A stretch of 64,000 nt of DNA from Eutypa lata. Lineage: Eukaryota > Ascomycota > Sordariomycetes > Xylariales > Diatrypaceae. The position numbers and the translations under genes were made by a program. The stretch covers positions 992,001 through 1,056,000 of the forward strand of contig JAKULF010000002.1 in the NCBI GenBank assembly GCA_022661535.1, given 5' to 3'. Shown one piece after another: positions 47,281 through 60,185 of this stretch. Each line of letters opens with the position of its first letter. Position 1 is the first letter of the stretch. The notes under the pieces are model-generated. The model was not told where the DNA came from and did no database searches. It saw only the letters and a list, made by a program, of their open reading frames with translations.

Positions 47281-49371
47281 GTGAAGGGGTTGAGGCGTTG
47301 AGTGGCTACTACTGTACCTAGGTGCCAAGTTTCACCCCAGATCTGCGTGAACGAGCTAAACGGCATGATTGGCGGCGAAAATAGGAGTTTGTACTGCGGT
47401 TGTTAGACGTACCACCCCTTCACCCCCAAATTGACTAGATGGGATATGGGAGATGGGAGATGGAGAGACGGGAAGGGGTTTTTATTATTGTTATTTCAAT
47501 GTATGATCTTGAGATCCTACGACTTATGCATAAACTGAGCATACGATGATGAGCCTTTTTGTTTTGTCTTTTTCTTCCTTTTGACAACGATGGACGACGA
47601 GGCCAGTACGATCATCAGCTATGCTAGGCTAGGGCTACGTTAGGGAGTCTGTGGTGTTACTTACAGGGAAGATGGTTAGGTTCAGTTACGTTACATACAT
47701 AGGTTAGACACCTACATCGGTAGTTAGTTAGACGTTATGGGACGCCAATGCGTTAGATATTGCACATCTTGCTTGCTGGGTGTTCGGATTGACTAAGATT
47801 AAATACGTGAAGAAGCTGTTCGGACTCCTTCATGGACTTAGTGATACATATGTATGTGTAGTTTAAATTGTGTTGTCTAGGTACCTAGGGTATGTAGGTA
47901 TGCGTTCCTGTCTAATATTAGAGCCCAGGGGTAAGTATCGACCTCACGGCTGCCACTGTAGCCGGGAAGGGCCGTCCGGCTAGTGCCGGATCTTCTCCAC
48001 CTCAGACGGGAGTACCGGCCATGACAATTTCCTCTGAGTATGATAATCTGATTTCAAATACCTAGGTAGATACAGCTATACTTATTTATGCGTACAGCTA
48101 AGGCACTTCACTTCACTTCACTTCGAATCACATTCGAGCGACTCAACTCATTCAAACGCCGATCTATCCCTACTCTATTGCCCGGCCCTGGAACAAGCGC
48201 CGTATCTCTCGCTGTTGGATGGGCACCCGGACCCCTAAACCCAAAGATGGCTTTTATTTCAATCCTTATTGGCCCGTCACCACTAACTACTCTCTAAAGG
48301 TATCAAGGGCTCGGTGAAAGAACTTGCGATGGTTTTCCAGTCTTGTAGTCAACTCACTCCTCATCAGCTTCCGCGCCGGGACCCTGTCTCTTATGCCCTG
48401 GCCCCCGAATGTCTATACCCCTGAGCAGTAGGCTTGCCTATGTGTGGGATTCGGATCTGTGTCCAGATAGCCCGTCCGCGAGGGTTGCTATGAGTATGTT
48501 CTACTGCTCTCTCCCCCGCATCTCCGCGAAGTCGCCTAGATTGTTGCCGCGCGCGTGTACGCCGATAAGGGCGAGTGGATGCGGTTCGGTATCATTGTAT
48601 TGTAACGTATTAAAAATCATTTCAGTACGTTGCATTAACCGTGGATACGACTTCGTAGACAAGCCGTGCATCCCGCGCAGTGACTTGCCAGCCTGGGTGT
48701 GAGGTCCGGTCGACTTTCGGTGACAACGATGGCTATTAATTTATTTTCTGCCTTTCAATTCCAGCCAATAGTTCTATACGTTTACATGTAATGCAACGGG
48801 GAGCGTGCTTATTTCGGCAATACGCTGGTAGGTTCAGATTCCCTGTAATTCTATGTGGTTCTTAATTTGGGACTATAGTGATATGTATACTCGCACCTTA
48901 ATTCTTCAATTATCTTCGTATTTAATATCTTTTCCACCCCTTGTTTGACTGATTTAATTGATGCGTTGATTGTATATCTGTGTAAGCCTTGGCTGACTTC
49001 CAAAGGGAACTGTTGTAGACCACGTTAACCCCCTGTTCGTCGGATAGCTACTTAAATCTTCCTGTTTGCACAGCCTTCATTCAAGACTATCGTTTACTTT
49101 CCCATTTGATTGGGTCCCATTTGCGAGAAATGATCTTCTATTGGGTGGTCCGTAACACATGCCGTCCCGAATTGAGGCTCATCACTGTAACTCAATGGCG
49201 GCTGAGTCGGCGGTAAATGTTGAAAAACCTTTCGCGAGGCTCCTATTACCCCCCCAACCCCCCCTCTCTAGTATACTTAACTAGACTCTCTTCCTCTCAA
49301 GTACACACATAGTAAACTAAATCACATAAACAAATAATTCACTTCATATATGATGGCGGCGATGTTTCATA
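47281..49371. other. intergenic between TPS1 and the NACHT-ankyrin gene
   Basis: 2.1 kb with no supported gene. TACCTAGG/TAGGTA motifs occur around 47880 and 48060. Frames at 48088-48702 show no motif. Confidence 0.45.
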
Positions 49372-52300
49372 ATGGCTGATCCATTATCTACGACTGCAAG
49401 CATCGCTGGGATAGTGTCTCTAGCTGGGACCTTTTTCCACGCCATCAGCAAATATGTACGCCAGGCAAAAGGGGCTAAGGCCAATGTTACTGCATTGGCT
49501 ACTGAGACGAGAAACCTCAGCGCCGTCTTACACAACTTATCGTTACTAGCCATGTCGATGGAAAATAAGCAGACCTCTTCAACTTTCAAAGCTTATCAAT
49601 TGCATGCTTGCTATCACACTCTTCGCAATATAGATATCAATCTGTCGAAGGCAGATGCTGACTTCAAAAGCAACAAGTTGCATCGCTTGGCTCGCTCGCT
49701 AACATGGCCATTCTCTAGTGATGAGACCAAGGAGTTGACAGAAGAGCTAAGCCGACATAAGGACAATATTGGACTGGCCTTGGCTGCTGATTCGATGACA
49801 ACACTCATTGAGTGTTTGTCGAAGCAAGATGGATTACAGTCAAGTATAGACGCAGTCGGGAAAAAGGTTGAGAAGATACTTAAGGCAGCGACTAGGGTCA
49901 AAATGGATGCTAAGCGAGTAGAAATTAAGAATTTCTTTTCCAAAGTAAACCCTAGGGTGAGCCTCGAAGTATCTCTTCGCCTCAGGCAACCATCGACGGG
50001 GCTGTGGCTCGTTGAAGGAAGGAAGTTCAGAAACTGGAAGACAACACCAAATTCTAAACTCTGGTTGAGCGGCATTCCAGGAGCAGGGAAGACCATCATT
50101 TGTGGTGCTGTCGTTGATAATGTATTGCAAGATTCAACGGAAGAGATTGCGGTGGCTTACTTCTTCTGTGACTACAAGAATCAGCATAGTCAGCAACTCG
50201 ACGCCATCCTTGGTTCACTTGCAACGCAGATTGCTCTCCAAAATGCAGAAGCATGGGAATATTTGACAGAGTACCACGATGAACTTCACCCAAATGGCGG
50301 CCTCGCAAAGCCCTTGGACACCAAAAGGTTGGCACTAGTTATTCAGCAGATGTCTCGCCGGTTTGAGACAGTGTACATTATAGTTGATGCACTCGACGAA
50401 TGTGCGAACGAGGCATCGAATATAGCCGATGCGCTAAAATTCATAGCCGGGGGTGCTTCAAGCATTCATATGGCTCTGTTTAGCCGTGAAGAGGAGGATA
50501 TTCGTGAATCCTTAGAGGATAATTTTGGTCAAATCGAAATAGCGGCACATACCAAGGATCTCGAACTATATGTGGGCTCTGAAATGTCCAAAAGGAAAAA
50601 TCTGAAAGATCTCTATCTAAAGAATCCTAACCTAAACAAGGATATCCGATACACGCTCATAAATAAAGCGAAGGGGATGTAAGTATCACATAATAAGTTT
50701 TGACAGACTAATTGCTCACACTTATCACAGGTTTCGCTGGGTATCTTGTCAACTTGACTACCTCTCTGCTCTTCCTACACATAGAGCGCGGAAGAAAGCT
50801 CTTAGCGAGTTGCCGCCGACATTGGCCGAGACGTACCAACGAATACTAGAGCGTGTGTCCCAGAACCAAGTGTATCCTGGTGTTGAAACAATCATTACGC
50901 GCGTGTTGCATTGGATTGGAGTTGCATCACCACCCTTAACTATAACAGAGCTTCGCGAAGCTATATCACTCCACGAGGATATGGACTATATTGACTTGGA
51001 CGATATAGTCTATGAGAGTGAGATACTTCGACTGTGCAGCAGCCTGATCAGAAAGTCTCACGACGGGCTCCGATACGAATTTGCCCATTTCACTGTGCCT
51101 GAATACTTATCTTCAATAGATCCTAATTCGTCAATAGGACATTACAGGTTCTCGGAAACATCGGCTTCACTCTCTTTGGCAACACTATCAGTAAGATATT
51201 TATCACTTAAGCAATTCAACCGGTTGAATCAATTCAACGAAGAAGAATCTAGTGGAATGGCAGAAAGACGCGAGAACCACTGTTTCTATCGCTACGCGTC
51301 TTGCAACTGGTTTGTCCTCGTGGACGACTATGTCACAGACCAGAGGTTGGCCAAACTAGTTATGTCATTCTTTGGATCCAGTCTACGAGGTTGTTTTGCG
51401 ACATGGGTTATTGAACTGGTTGCCGATAGCTTTTATCCACATGAAGAAATGCCAAACCAGGAGTTACTCGACTTGATGAAAGCAGTCCTAAAACCAGGAT
51501 TATCTTCCCTACATCTGACTGCTGCACTTGGACGATGGGACATTTGCAAGTTGTTGATTAAGCAAGGTGCAGAGGTCAATCAAAGAAGGTAAGTCATACT
51601 CAAAGTACTTAGATGTTCGCGTTCACGCGTTTTTTTCTTCTTAATGTCTTTTCAGTTTGGATAAAGACATCAGTTAAATACACGTAACAGCACATCTTTC
51701 ATTTCGTTTATGTGGTCATAATACTAATCTGGAGATGTCACACAGTCATTTTGGAACACCTTTGCATTTTGCGTTGGTGGGCCTCAATATCATGTCACCT
51801 AGTTCAAACGTTAGGAGAGATGACCCCCGTCTAAATAGAGACTCGGTAGAATGGGTAAGAAATTTTGAAAGACCAACCAGCGGCCCATCTAGCCCCGACA
51901 GTGATGTCTCTGAATACTTTAGCTTCTCATCACCTCATTATAGAGTGTCTGGGTTGAGCGAGCTGGACAATGTTCCACTTACCATCGACGTTCTACTGCA
52001 ATGCGGTGCAAGCGCGAGATCTCTATATAGTAAAGAGTCTGCTGCATACATGGCACTAGATTGGTCAAAACACCAGGATCAGTCCCGATTATTTCTACCG
52101 TTCATTCGTCATCGAACACTGGTTCCGGATGATGCGGTAGAGCTGTTTGAGGAAATAGCATCAGATTTTACGGGAAAATACCAGCGTTTTCATTCCCGAG
52201 GCCAAGAAGCATTGCCACGGTTTCTGATAGAAATTGTTGATGAACTCTTATCCAACAATAATGATGAAGCCTCACCGTCAGAACAGTTTTCCCGGATGAG

Positions 52301-55300
52301 ATCAACCGCACAGATGCTTACTATCATTTTTGAACAACGGGGCTGTGGACATGCAGGAATTCAACCCTCCACGATGACAGAGCACGACTTCTACCAAACT
52401 TTGTCCTTAGCCGTGAAGAATGACCGGCACTTGGATGTTGCTGGTCTTATCACTGACCAACGCTTCCATGCTGATAAACTCTTATTATGGCATGGAGGGA
52501 CCATTGTCCATGCTGCTGCGCATTATTGCAGCGAAAATGTGTTGAAACTGGTACTTGAACGAGGCTTTGATGTCGAACTTGAAGATGAGGACGGCTTTAC
52601 ACCACTCCCCCTATGCTATCGCAAAGACCAAATTACGGTGATTGAACTGCTTCTCAAAGCTAATGCTGACTCCACTAAAAGCAACCATCATGGTTGCAGT
52701 ATCTGGCACTACGCAGCGAGATTGAACTCTATCTGTGTTCTTGAGTCACTCATCCAATTCGATATTCGGAAAGAAGTTGCTTTGAAAGCTACCTCGGAAC
52801 ACAGGACACCAATAGCGGAGGCACTACACTGCGGAAACAAGGAAAGCGCCGAAATCCTCCTAGATGCGTGTCAAGATATTGCTTGTCTATCAAGTGACAT
52901 ACCGGTTCTCCATTATGCTGCGAGAATAGGATCAGAACGCCTCTTCCGGCAGCTCCTCGATATGGGTGTCGATCCTCTTCAACGAAGTTCCGATAACAAA
53001 ACGCCGTTGCACAATGTTGGTTTAAATGCCGAACCGAGATTTATTACCTATCTCGCCAGTATATACGATATTCATGAACGGGCAAATAATGGATCGTTCG
53101 CATTTAAGGAGGTGTTGTCTACACTAAAGCCATACTCGCCATCTATAAGCCCGGCACGGATCAATACTGAACTGGGTTGTTTGCTAGACAAGGAAATCGT
53201 TAAGACTCTTTTCGATGAAGGAGCGGACATCTGGAGTCACATTTTTCACACCGTTATTGAGCGTACGAACTACTCCCACGGTTTTGTTATTGCAGTGGAT
53301 TTCACCAGGATGTTAGTGGGAACTGAGATATTATCCAGCTATGAAGATTGCTCCGGCAACTCCGCGGCAATTCCCGTCTTCCGTACCCTCATCCAGATTA
53401 CCAACGTCGACTTGAATCCTTACCGGTTGAATCTGGTGCTCCAACTCATCCTAAATGCAACTACCCACCTCGAAACAATAAGGTCTCATCCGCTTAGTGT
53501 CGAGCTTCTAAACGTATTCATGACAAATAAGATCTACGACGGAGTTGAGTACCTGTTATCCGAAGGCATTGGCGTCCATGCTTCAGCGGCCAGCCAGGTA
53601 TCTGCACTTCAATGGGCATGTACCATTGACCTCCCAACGAAGTCATTCCTGACGTTAGTGGATAATGTTGAAGAGTCCAAACTCGGCAGTATATCACCAT
53701 TTGGAAATTCCCTTGTTAATTCCTTGGTACGCAATCTGGAGACGGGCGATAAAATCCTTAAATTGAGTGCTCTACTGGCGAAAGGAGCAGATCCAAATAT
53801 CACCGAAGACGAAGGAAACTGCCGACCAGCAATAGTTATAGCAGCAATGCACGGCCAGTTCGATGTTGTTAGTCTGCTCCTTGATCACGGTGGTGATCCA
53901 AACGCTAGCGATCTCGAGGGCAATAACATCATTGAGGCGGCTTGTTTTTACGGCAATCTCCAAACAGTTCAACGAATTGGTGAAGAGTTGCAGTTAAACT
54001 GTAACTGGCTCCAGGTGTTCGGATTGTTAAAAGAGGACCCCCTAACACGGGGAGATCGCTTCAATTACCTACACATTGCTAGTTCAGAAGGACATAACAA
54101 TGTCGTTGAGTACTTCCTTGAACACAATCTAATCAGTGTTGATACTGTCTCCACGATGAATCAGATCACATCTCTCCACCTAGCCGTGCTTCGAAATCGA
54201 CACGAAACCGTCGAGGTCCTTTTGCGCAGAGGTGCTAATATCAATGCTAAAGATTATAAAAATCACATACCTCTCGACTGGGCTCTAATAACTGGGAACC
54301 TTGATATGGCTCGATTGCTCCTCCTCCGCAGGTCTGATATGGGAAATGGTACAAACTGGACAGAGTATCAAACCAAGGAACTCCTACGGGATTCTAGCCG
54401 CGATGTGACGGAGGAAGGCCCAAAACATGCCCAGATTTTTCTTGAATCCTCAATACTACGAGGCGATCTGTACCAGTGTAAGAGGATCGTGGAGACCACC
54501 CGTATGGATTTGAGCACGACTACAACGCCAAGCTGCCGTTATTGTAGCCCATTGGTATATGCTATCAGCAGATCGTCTCATCCAGACGTATTGCGATGGC
54601 TACTCTCCAATAGGGCAAGTTTGCACAAAGTATCTTGTACAAAAGGCCATGTGCCTCGGGGAATTACTCCTCTGTCCCTAGTTGCAGATCCGGATGTTCT
54701 ACGAGAGCTTCTAGACCACGCTATAGTAACAGCCATCCCTTGGATCAAAGACAGCTTGACCCCTCTACATGTTGCTACTTATCGAAATGATCAAACCAAC
54801 CTCAATGTCATTCTGCTACATATTAAACGACATCTCAATTTGTATAGGTATGCTTACTATATACCCTATCCTGTTATCTCAATTTTTCGAAAAAGCTAAT
54901 GTGGCCCACGGGGCTAGGAAATACCTTCCACTGCTAGGGGGCAGTCCACACTGCCGGCCTCTGAGAGACGATGACACGATGTCGTACATTGTTAACCGCA
55001 GTGCTGATGGCCAGTTGGCTCATCCGACAATTCCTGCATATTTATCGAATGGGTCATTTAGATTTTCCACAGCCTTACATATCGCCGCTTTTAATGGTAA
55101 CGTAGGCATCGCGAAACTCCTGATTGAAAATGGCGCCGACATCAATGCAACGATGGCCTGCGGAGACACTCCGCTTATGGTCTCCGTACTCCACCACCGC
55201 AAGGATTTAATCGTGTTTTTACTCGAAAGGTCGGCTGACGTTAATGCTGTCAATTACGACTACAATACAGCGTTGACATTTGCTATTCGGACTGGAGACG

Positions 55301-56139
55301 AAGATGTCATGAGAATGCTTGAGTCCCACGGTGCGGAGTTGTCCGCTTCTAACTGGTTTGGTGAGAATCTGCTACGAATATCTGTCCAGGGTGCAAACCT
55401 TGGTATATTTCACCACCTTCGAGAGCGCGGCTTTGACCCTAGAGAGACTGATGTTCACGGAACAAGTATTGCCCATTTTGCGTTCCAAGTCCCTGGCTTC
55501 TGTTCCTATCTACTAAATACCGACCGTACTCTGAATTTTACCCAGTCCCCTATAAATATCTTCTCTTGGGCAGCTCATCACAACAATGTATCGTTGATCA
55601 GACTTCTATACCACGCGCTGGGCCATCACTTCTCACTGAAGTCTCTGGAGGACTACAAAATTGGGCACTCATCACCGATCTGTGCTGCCGCTAAATCAGG
55701 ACACATTCGTAGTGTCGACTTGCTTCTCAGACTTGGGGTCGACATGGAGAGAGAAGGATGCGAGGAAGGTACAGCGCTAATGGCTGCTGGCGCTTTCGGG
55801 CGCCTTGGTGTAGTCAAAATTCTTGTAAGGGTAGGAGCAAGCATTGAATACACTAACAGGGTAGGCAAGCATAGGAGTCTATTTCGAGCAGCATCCAGTC
55901 ACCCCAATGTGGTTCGATGGATGATCTTAGAGCAGTTTATGGACCAGCCGAGACTTCATGACCGACATGTGCATATTGGAAACGCGGAAGAGGTGAAATA
56001 CTGGGCAGGTATCATAAGCGTGGAGTATGACTTAGAGCCGCGCTACAGAAGGGGGTGGGGTGTAGCATGGTTGGATTATTTGATTTGGTTGAAAGATTAT
56101 AAGACATGGTTGCAAGGGAGGGTCATTGATACTCGATAG
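49372..56139 (+). CDS. NACHT-ankyrin STAND protein (fungal NLR-like)
   Basis: Exons 49372-50678, 50731-51588, 51746-54847 and 54918-56139 sum to 6489 nt, 2162 residues. The N-terminus (MADPLSTTASIAGIVSLAGT) is of the Helo-like/fungal STAND N-terminal type, with a helical region to about residue 200. The NACHT NTPase has Walker A GIPGAGKT near residue 240 and Walker B YIIVDALDECA near 340. A winged-helix-like section (LPPTLAETYQRILERV) and an ALPHA-type linker follow. From about residue 700 onward ankyrin repeats fill the rest (SALQWACT, PLHFALVG, TALHIAAFNGNVGIAKLLIENGADINA, and others), some degenerate. The third intron needs the acceptor at 54917; the nearer one gives a stop. Such proteins are thought to control allorecognition or defence by oligomerising on ligand binding. 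Codon usage is AT-richer than in TPS1 next door, typical of accessory genes. Confidence 0.9.
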
Positions 56140-56988
56140 TTAGAATTACAAGATGAAATGTTAGGATGGTAGTAGTATATGATCAGAAAAGCATACTAAT
56201 AGACTTATGAATAAGGGCCCATATTAGGTCCTCCGCTTGTTTGTAGGATTTAACGGATCGGTTAGGACGGCGGAACATTTAGAATTCGGTAGGAAAAGGT
56301 GAGTATAGTGGATTAGACTATATAAAGGCAAGAACTTAGCAGAATATGTGGAATAATACCCTTACTTACAGGGTAGAAGTGATGGGCTGGTATGATTATT
56401 ATTCTGTGAACTTATAATATCTTTTTAACAATTTTACCACATTAAGTGTCCGATGAGCTCCCCCCAAACAATGTACTGTTGTACTGTCCTTCCTCCTTGA
56501 TTAGTTATTTCGTAATATCCCCATCCACCATCCAGTATCAATCACCCAACCATAGCCAACCAAAATCTATTTCACCATATATTTACCTAGTTAGTGACCA
56601 TGCCATGTAAACCTTCGCTGCCGGCATGAGCTATGACGTGAGCTGCAAATATATAGTATATGTGTATTTAGGAATGAAGCGATCCCTAGCGAATATTGTC
56701 TTGATAGCCTAGGTCCAGATACGTAACTATGTCTTCTACCGTATATCTCCTCAATGCATGTTTGGGATGAATTTGGGAAGGATATAAGATGTAGAGATAC
56801 ATAATAAAATGCATACGAAGATATACTCAATAATCATGACATCCCTTCGTATAATACCTTGTCCTTTCAAAAACAATAATGAACCAAAATAGATTAAGTG
56901 GATAATGTAAGATAAGGAAAAGGGGGCGGGGTTAAGCACCGACAAGGAATAAGAACACGGAAACCAAAAGTATGAAGCGATATCTTTT
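56140..56988. other. intergenic between convergent loci
   Basis: AT-rich 3' flanks of the NACHT-ankyrin gene and of the pseudogene. No gene is seen. Confidence 0.5.
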
Positions 56989-58258
56989 TCATATTACTGG
57001 TTTCTGAAATGACCGGCCATTGAAACCAATGGCAAAGAAAAAAGCAAGCCCTAGACCAGTGATACCTGCAATTCCAAACCCGAGAATTCGACCTCCAAGA
57101 CCCACGTCAGACGACATCCCAACAAGAAAAGATGACAAGACCAGGGCCCAAAGGATGAGGATTGTCATCACAAAGGTAACTTGACTAATTACCTTCCGAA
57201 ACCCTCTGAGATTAGTTACCCAGTGAGTAAGCCGTACATATGTTTTCACCAGTGTTAGTATCAGACCCAGTAAGGTCAGGAAGAGCATGGCCACGCCACA
57301 GAAATCGTATAGGAGGTAGTGTAGATCCACGAAGCGTGCTTGCATGCCGAGTACACTTGATGCCAAACTTAAAGGCAGAAATATGCTCGCTAAGACTGAT
57401 AGCATCCATGTACTATTTGACTGCTGGATATCACGCCGCAGCTGGAGAAATTTGAGATGATGTTCTAGGCTCTTGGGCATTTCTGCTGTTCAGGTCGACG
57501 CAGATCCCACGAATATCGGCAGTAAGAGAATGAAAACCTCCAGCATCAGTCCCAGGGCTAAGTGCGATGGTAATAGAACTGAGAAGAGATTCGACGAGTG
57601 TCGTCAACTGTGACGCGACGGTAGTTAACTATTCATTCAGTAAGTTGGGGCGAAGCGCAAACCGACGAGAGTCCAGGAGTGTCCCGCGAGGAGTCAGATA
57701 AATATCTAGGATACGATCCAGTAACCCGGAGAATTGTACCAAGTGGGCGTGGAGTTGCCAGAGGAGGAGGATTTTCTTAGCAACTTCGGAAGACGGAGAG
57801 AGATTTATAGACGATAGAGTTTGACTAGTTAAGCCCACAAGTATCTTAATGTAATATTCAGTTAGAACATTAAGTACAGTCTCGGATTCATCATGCAGTA
57901 GACACTGGGGTTTTTCTAAGTCGGATGAGGAATAGGACTTGCATGATATAATCACTATGCGATGCGGTTAGTATTAAACCAATAACAAATATTATTCTCG
58001 ACTAACTGATAAGGTGCCCCTCCCGGTTCTCGAAGATCCAAGTTTGCTTCACAGTCTTTATCAGGGAGTTGACAAGGGTTCTGGCACCGCCCGTGGCAGA
58101 AAATTCGCTCTCTCATCGGATACCTTGGAGATGAAAAGAGTCAAGCGAGTATGTTTCATGCCAGATTTCAGGTATACGGGAAGACCATTGGGAAGCCAAG
58201 TCATCGTATCCTCTACGGGCAGGACCACCATAGATCCAAAAAGTTTCTCCTTAACTCA
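56989..58258 (-). pseudogene. decayed fungal membrane protein (CorA-like C-terminal helices)
   Basis: The 3' part (56989-57480) is open and encodes HHLKFLQLRRDIQQSNSTW followed by helices (LSVLASIFLPLSLASSVLGM; FCGVAMLFLTLLGLILTL; more to the end), similar to CorA-like membrane tails found in fungal accessory proteins. Upstream, the frame 57629-57954 ends in a TAG, but reading continues in the same frame past it (LTTVASQLTTLVESLLSS ... DIRGICVDLN). It then falls one base out of frame with the helical part. A further exon, 58124 to about 58258 (YDDLASQWSSRIPEIW), joins in phase through an intron with a perfect TACTAAC branch site, but has no ATG. A premature stop plus frameshift plus missing start indicate a pseudogene. 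A weak GTTTTC donor could skip the frameshift, so an active shorter form is not excluded. Confidence 0.55.
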
Positions 58259-58362
58259 ATCCCTTGACATAATTTAAGTAGGGTGCTATCTGGTCAAGAT
58301 CATGCTCAATGCAAATGCCTCGTATATATAAGACCCACTCCCGTTTCCACCGTACTTCAAAA

Positions 58363-58380
58363 TCTCTCTCTCTCTCTCTC
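58363..58380. repeat. (TC)n microsatellite
   Basis: Nine CT units about 90 nt past the kinase stop codon on the minus strand, between it and the pseudogene. Confidence 0.8.
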
Positions 58381-58470
58381 TTGTAGTAAGTAAATGATTA
58401 ATAATACAGCTTATACCTCTTTCTTCTACCCCACTCTCATATTCCAATAGAGGGCCCTCGGAGCTACCAC

Positions 58471-60185
58471 CTAGAACGGTGCAGTAACAGCTCCCGGGGG
58501 AATATTCGGCGGAATATTCGGCGCAACCCGCCATGACCGCGTCGAGGAGCGGAGCCGCTTGCGACGATCTGTGTCCTCCTCGTCATCGGCATTATGGAGG
58601 AACTTCCGGACGAAGGCGCGCAGCGTGTCGTCCGACTCGCTGGCCCCTCCGTCGTTTTGGGTTGCCGCGAAGTCGGCCTGCGTGAGGTTCTGGATGGCGT
58701 CCTCGCACGCCTGCAGGACCTCGGGCAGCATTGGGCGGTCGGAGGCCTTGAAGGCCATGCACCGGAAGAGCAGGCCCTTCAGGGCCGGCATGATCGGGGC
58801 GTTGGCGAAGTCGTCGTTGGCTAGGGTCAGGATTGTCTTGTTGGCCCCGACGGATGGATCCAGGTACGTGTAGTATGCAGAGCTGCGGCTGTTGCTATAG
58901 TCGTCGTATTGCATCTTCTGGGAGAGGCATAGCATGACCTGTACGGTAGGGCCGTTTATCAGTATATGTATATATATATATATATATATGCAGGATTGGA
59001 TGTGTGAGTTGGGTAATTAGATAGGGAAGTAACCCGCGAAGGATAACGAGCTCCCTGTGAAAAGGAAGAACTTACAACTCCGACATCTGCAAGATTATTT
59101 GCTATTCCGATCCTCTCACCGATTCTACGACCACGCGTTAGCAACCGCAATTTCGATGTGACAATCTTGGCTCTGGGCTCTCATTGAGCTGCCTCAACCC
59201 CCTTTATTCTTGAAGAATTAAAAGTCCATGAGAAGGCTGTAGGGACATGATTATTGTAATAAACTTACGCCGCGTCTACCATCGCCAATGCTCCGTCACC
59301 AAAGTCGGACAGCTACGTTATTGCATGTTAAAAAAAGTGTTACTCTTGTCAGGTAGAGATTACTATCGCATGGTACTGGTGGAGAAGAAATGCTTGCCTT
59401 GAGGAGGGGGGAAAGCTCATGCTCTCGGTCAATCCGGTTCACGTCTCCGACAAATACATTCCCGAGATGCATATCCCAGTGCTGGAGTCTCGATGGCGTC
59501 ACGCCACTCGCCGGAATGGTCTCACGTCCGATGCCGTTCTCCCAGAAGCCGGCTACTGGGTTGATGCCGATACGGGGATATGCCATCGCGACCACGGCGC
59601 GGGTTACTACATGAATCTCAGCCCCTTCATTCTTTCATTTCCTTCACACATATATCCGGTACCCTAATTGTGTTCAAAATTTCCAAAATAAAAATAAAAA
59701 ATTAATGTAGGGAGTAGATAGTACTCACAACACAAAAAGAAACGCCACATCATCCGGTTGGGTATAACCGGGCCCCCCTGCTCGTTCTGCAAGCGGTCGA
59801 CGAGCCCCGCCAGGTCGCCGCGGGCCGCGTACTCCATGACGAGCACGGGCCTCCGGAGCCCGCTCACGTCGATGTTGAGGGCGGCGATGATGTGGGGGGA
59901 GCCGCGCAAGGCGTCCAGCCACTGGCGCTCGGTCCTCAGGTCGTCGTCGTAGATGCGGTTGATGGGGACCTTGACCACGAGCTTGCGGCGCAGGGACCCG
60001 TCCTCCCCGTGCTCGGAGAGGAGGATCGGCTGGGCCGTCATGCCCGGGCTCAGGTTCTTGATGTGCCGGAAGCTCGGCTTGTCGGTGAAGAAGTCCTTGA
60101 CCTCTTCGTGGAAGGCTCTGATCACTGGGCCAGTCCTGGCTGGTGCCGGCCTGATAGGTAGGAGGAAGCTTGGTAACCCGGACAT
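58471..60185 (-). CDS. divergent protein kinase-like protein
   Basis: Exons 59729-60185, 59398-59606, 59269-59312, 59076-59172 and 58471-58938 sum to 1275 nt, 424 residues. Kinase landmarks are present in order: VAIK-type Lys in LVVKVP (near residue 70), a helix-C Glu in LRTERQWLDAL, hinge LVMEYAARGDL, the catalytic loop as HWDMHLGNVFV (the HRD Arg replaced by Trp, but Asp and Asn kept) and LSDFG. No glycine-rich loop is obvious. The C-lobe (NNLADVGVVMLCL, CMAFKASDRPMLPEVLQAC) is followed by an acidic then basic tail ending in Pro repeats. The second intron appears to start with GC (AAG/GCAAGC) rather than GT; the 44-nt third exon carries the DFG motif. Residues needed for phosphotransfer remain, so activity is possible. 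Similar degenerate kinases are common in fungal accessory regions. Confidence 0.8.
58969..58989. repeat. (TA)n microsatellite in a kinase intron
   Basis: About ten TA units inside the last intron (58939-59075) of the kinase-like gene. Confidence 0.85.

Noticed and set aside
46189..47328. 379-codon open frame on the minus strand opposite TPS1
   Set aside because: It mirrors the G/C-rich third positions of the real TPS1 coding strand and has no recognisable domain (runs of His, Val, Glu and Leu).
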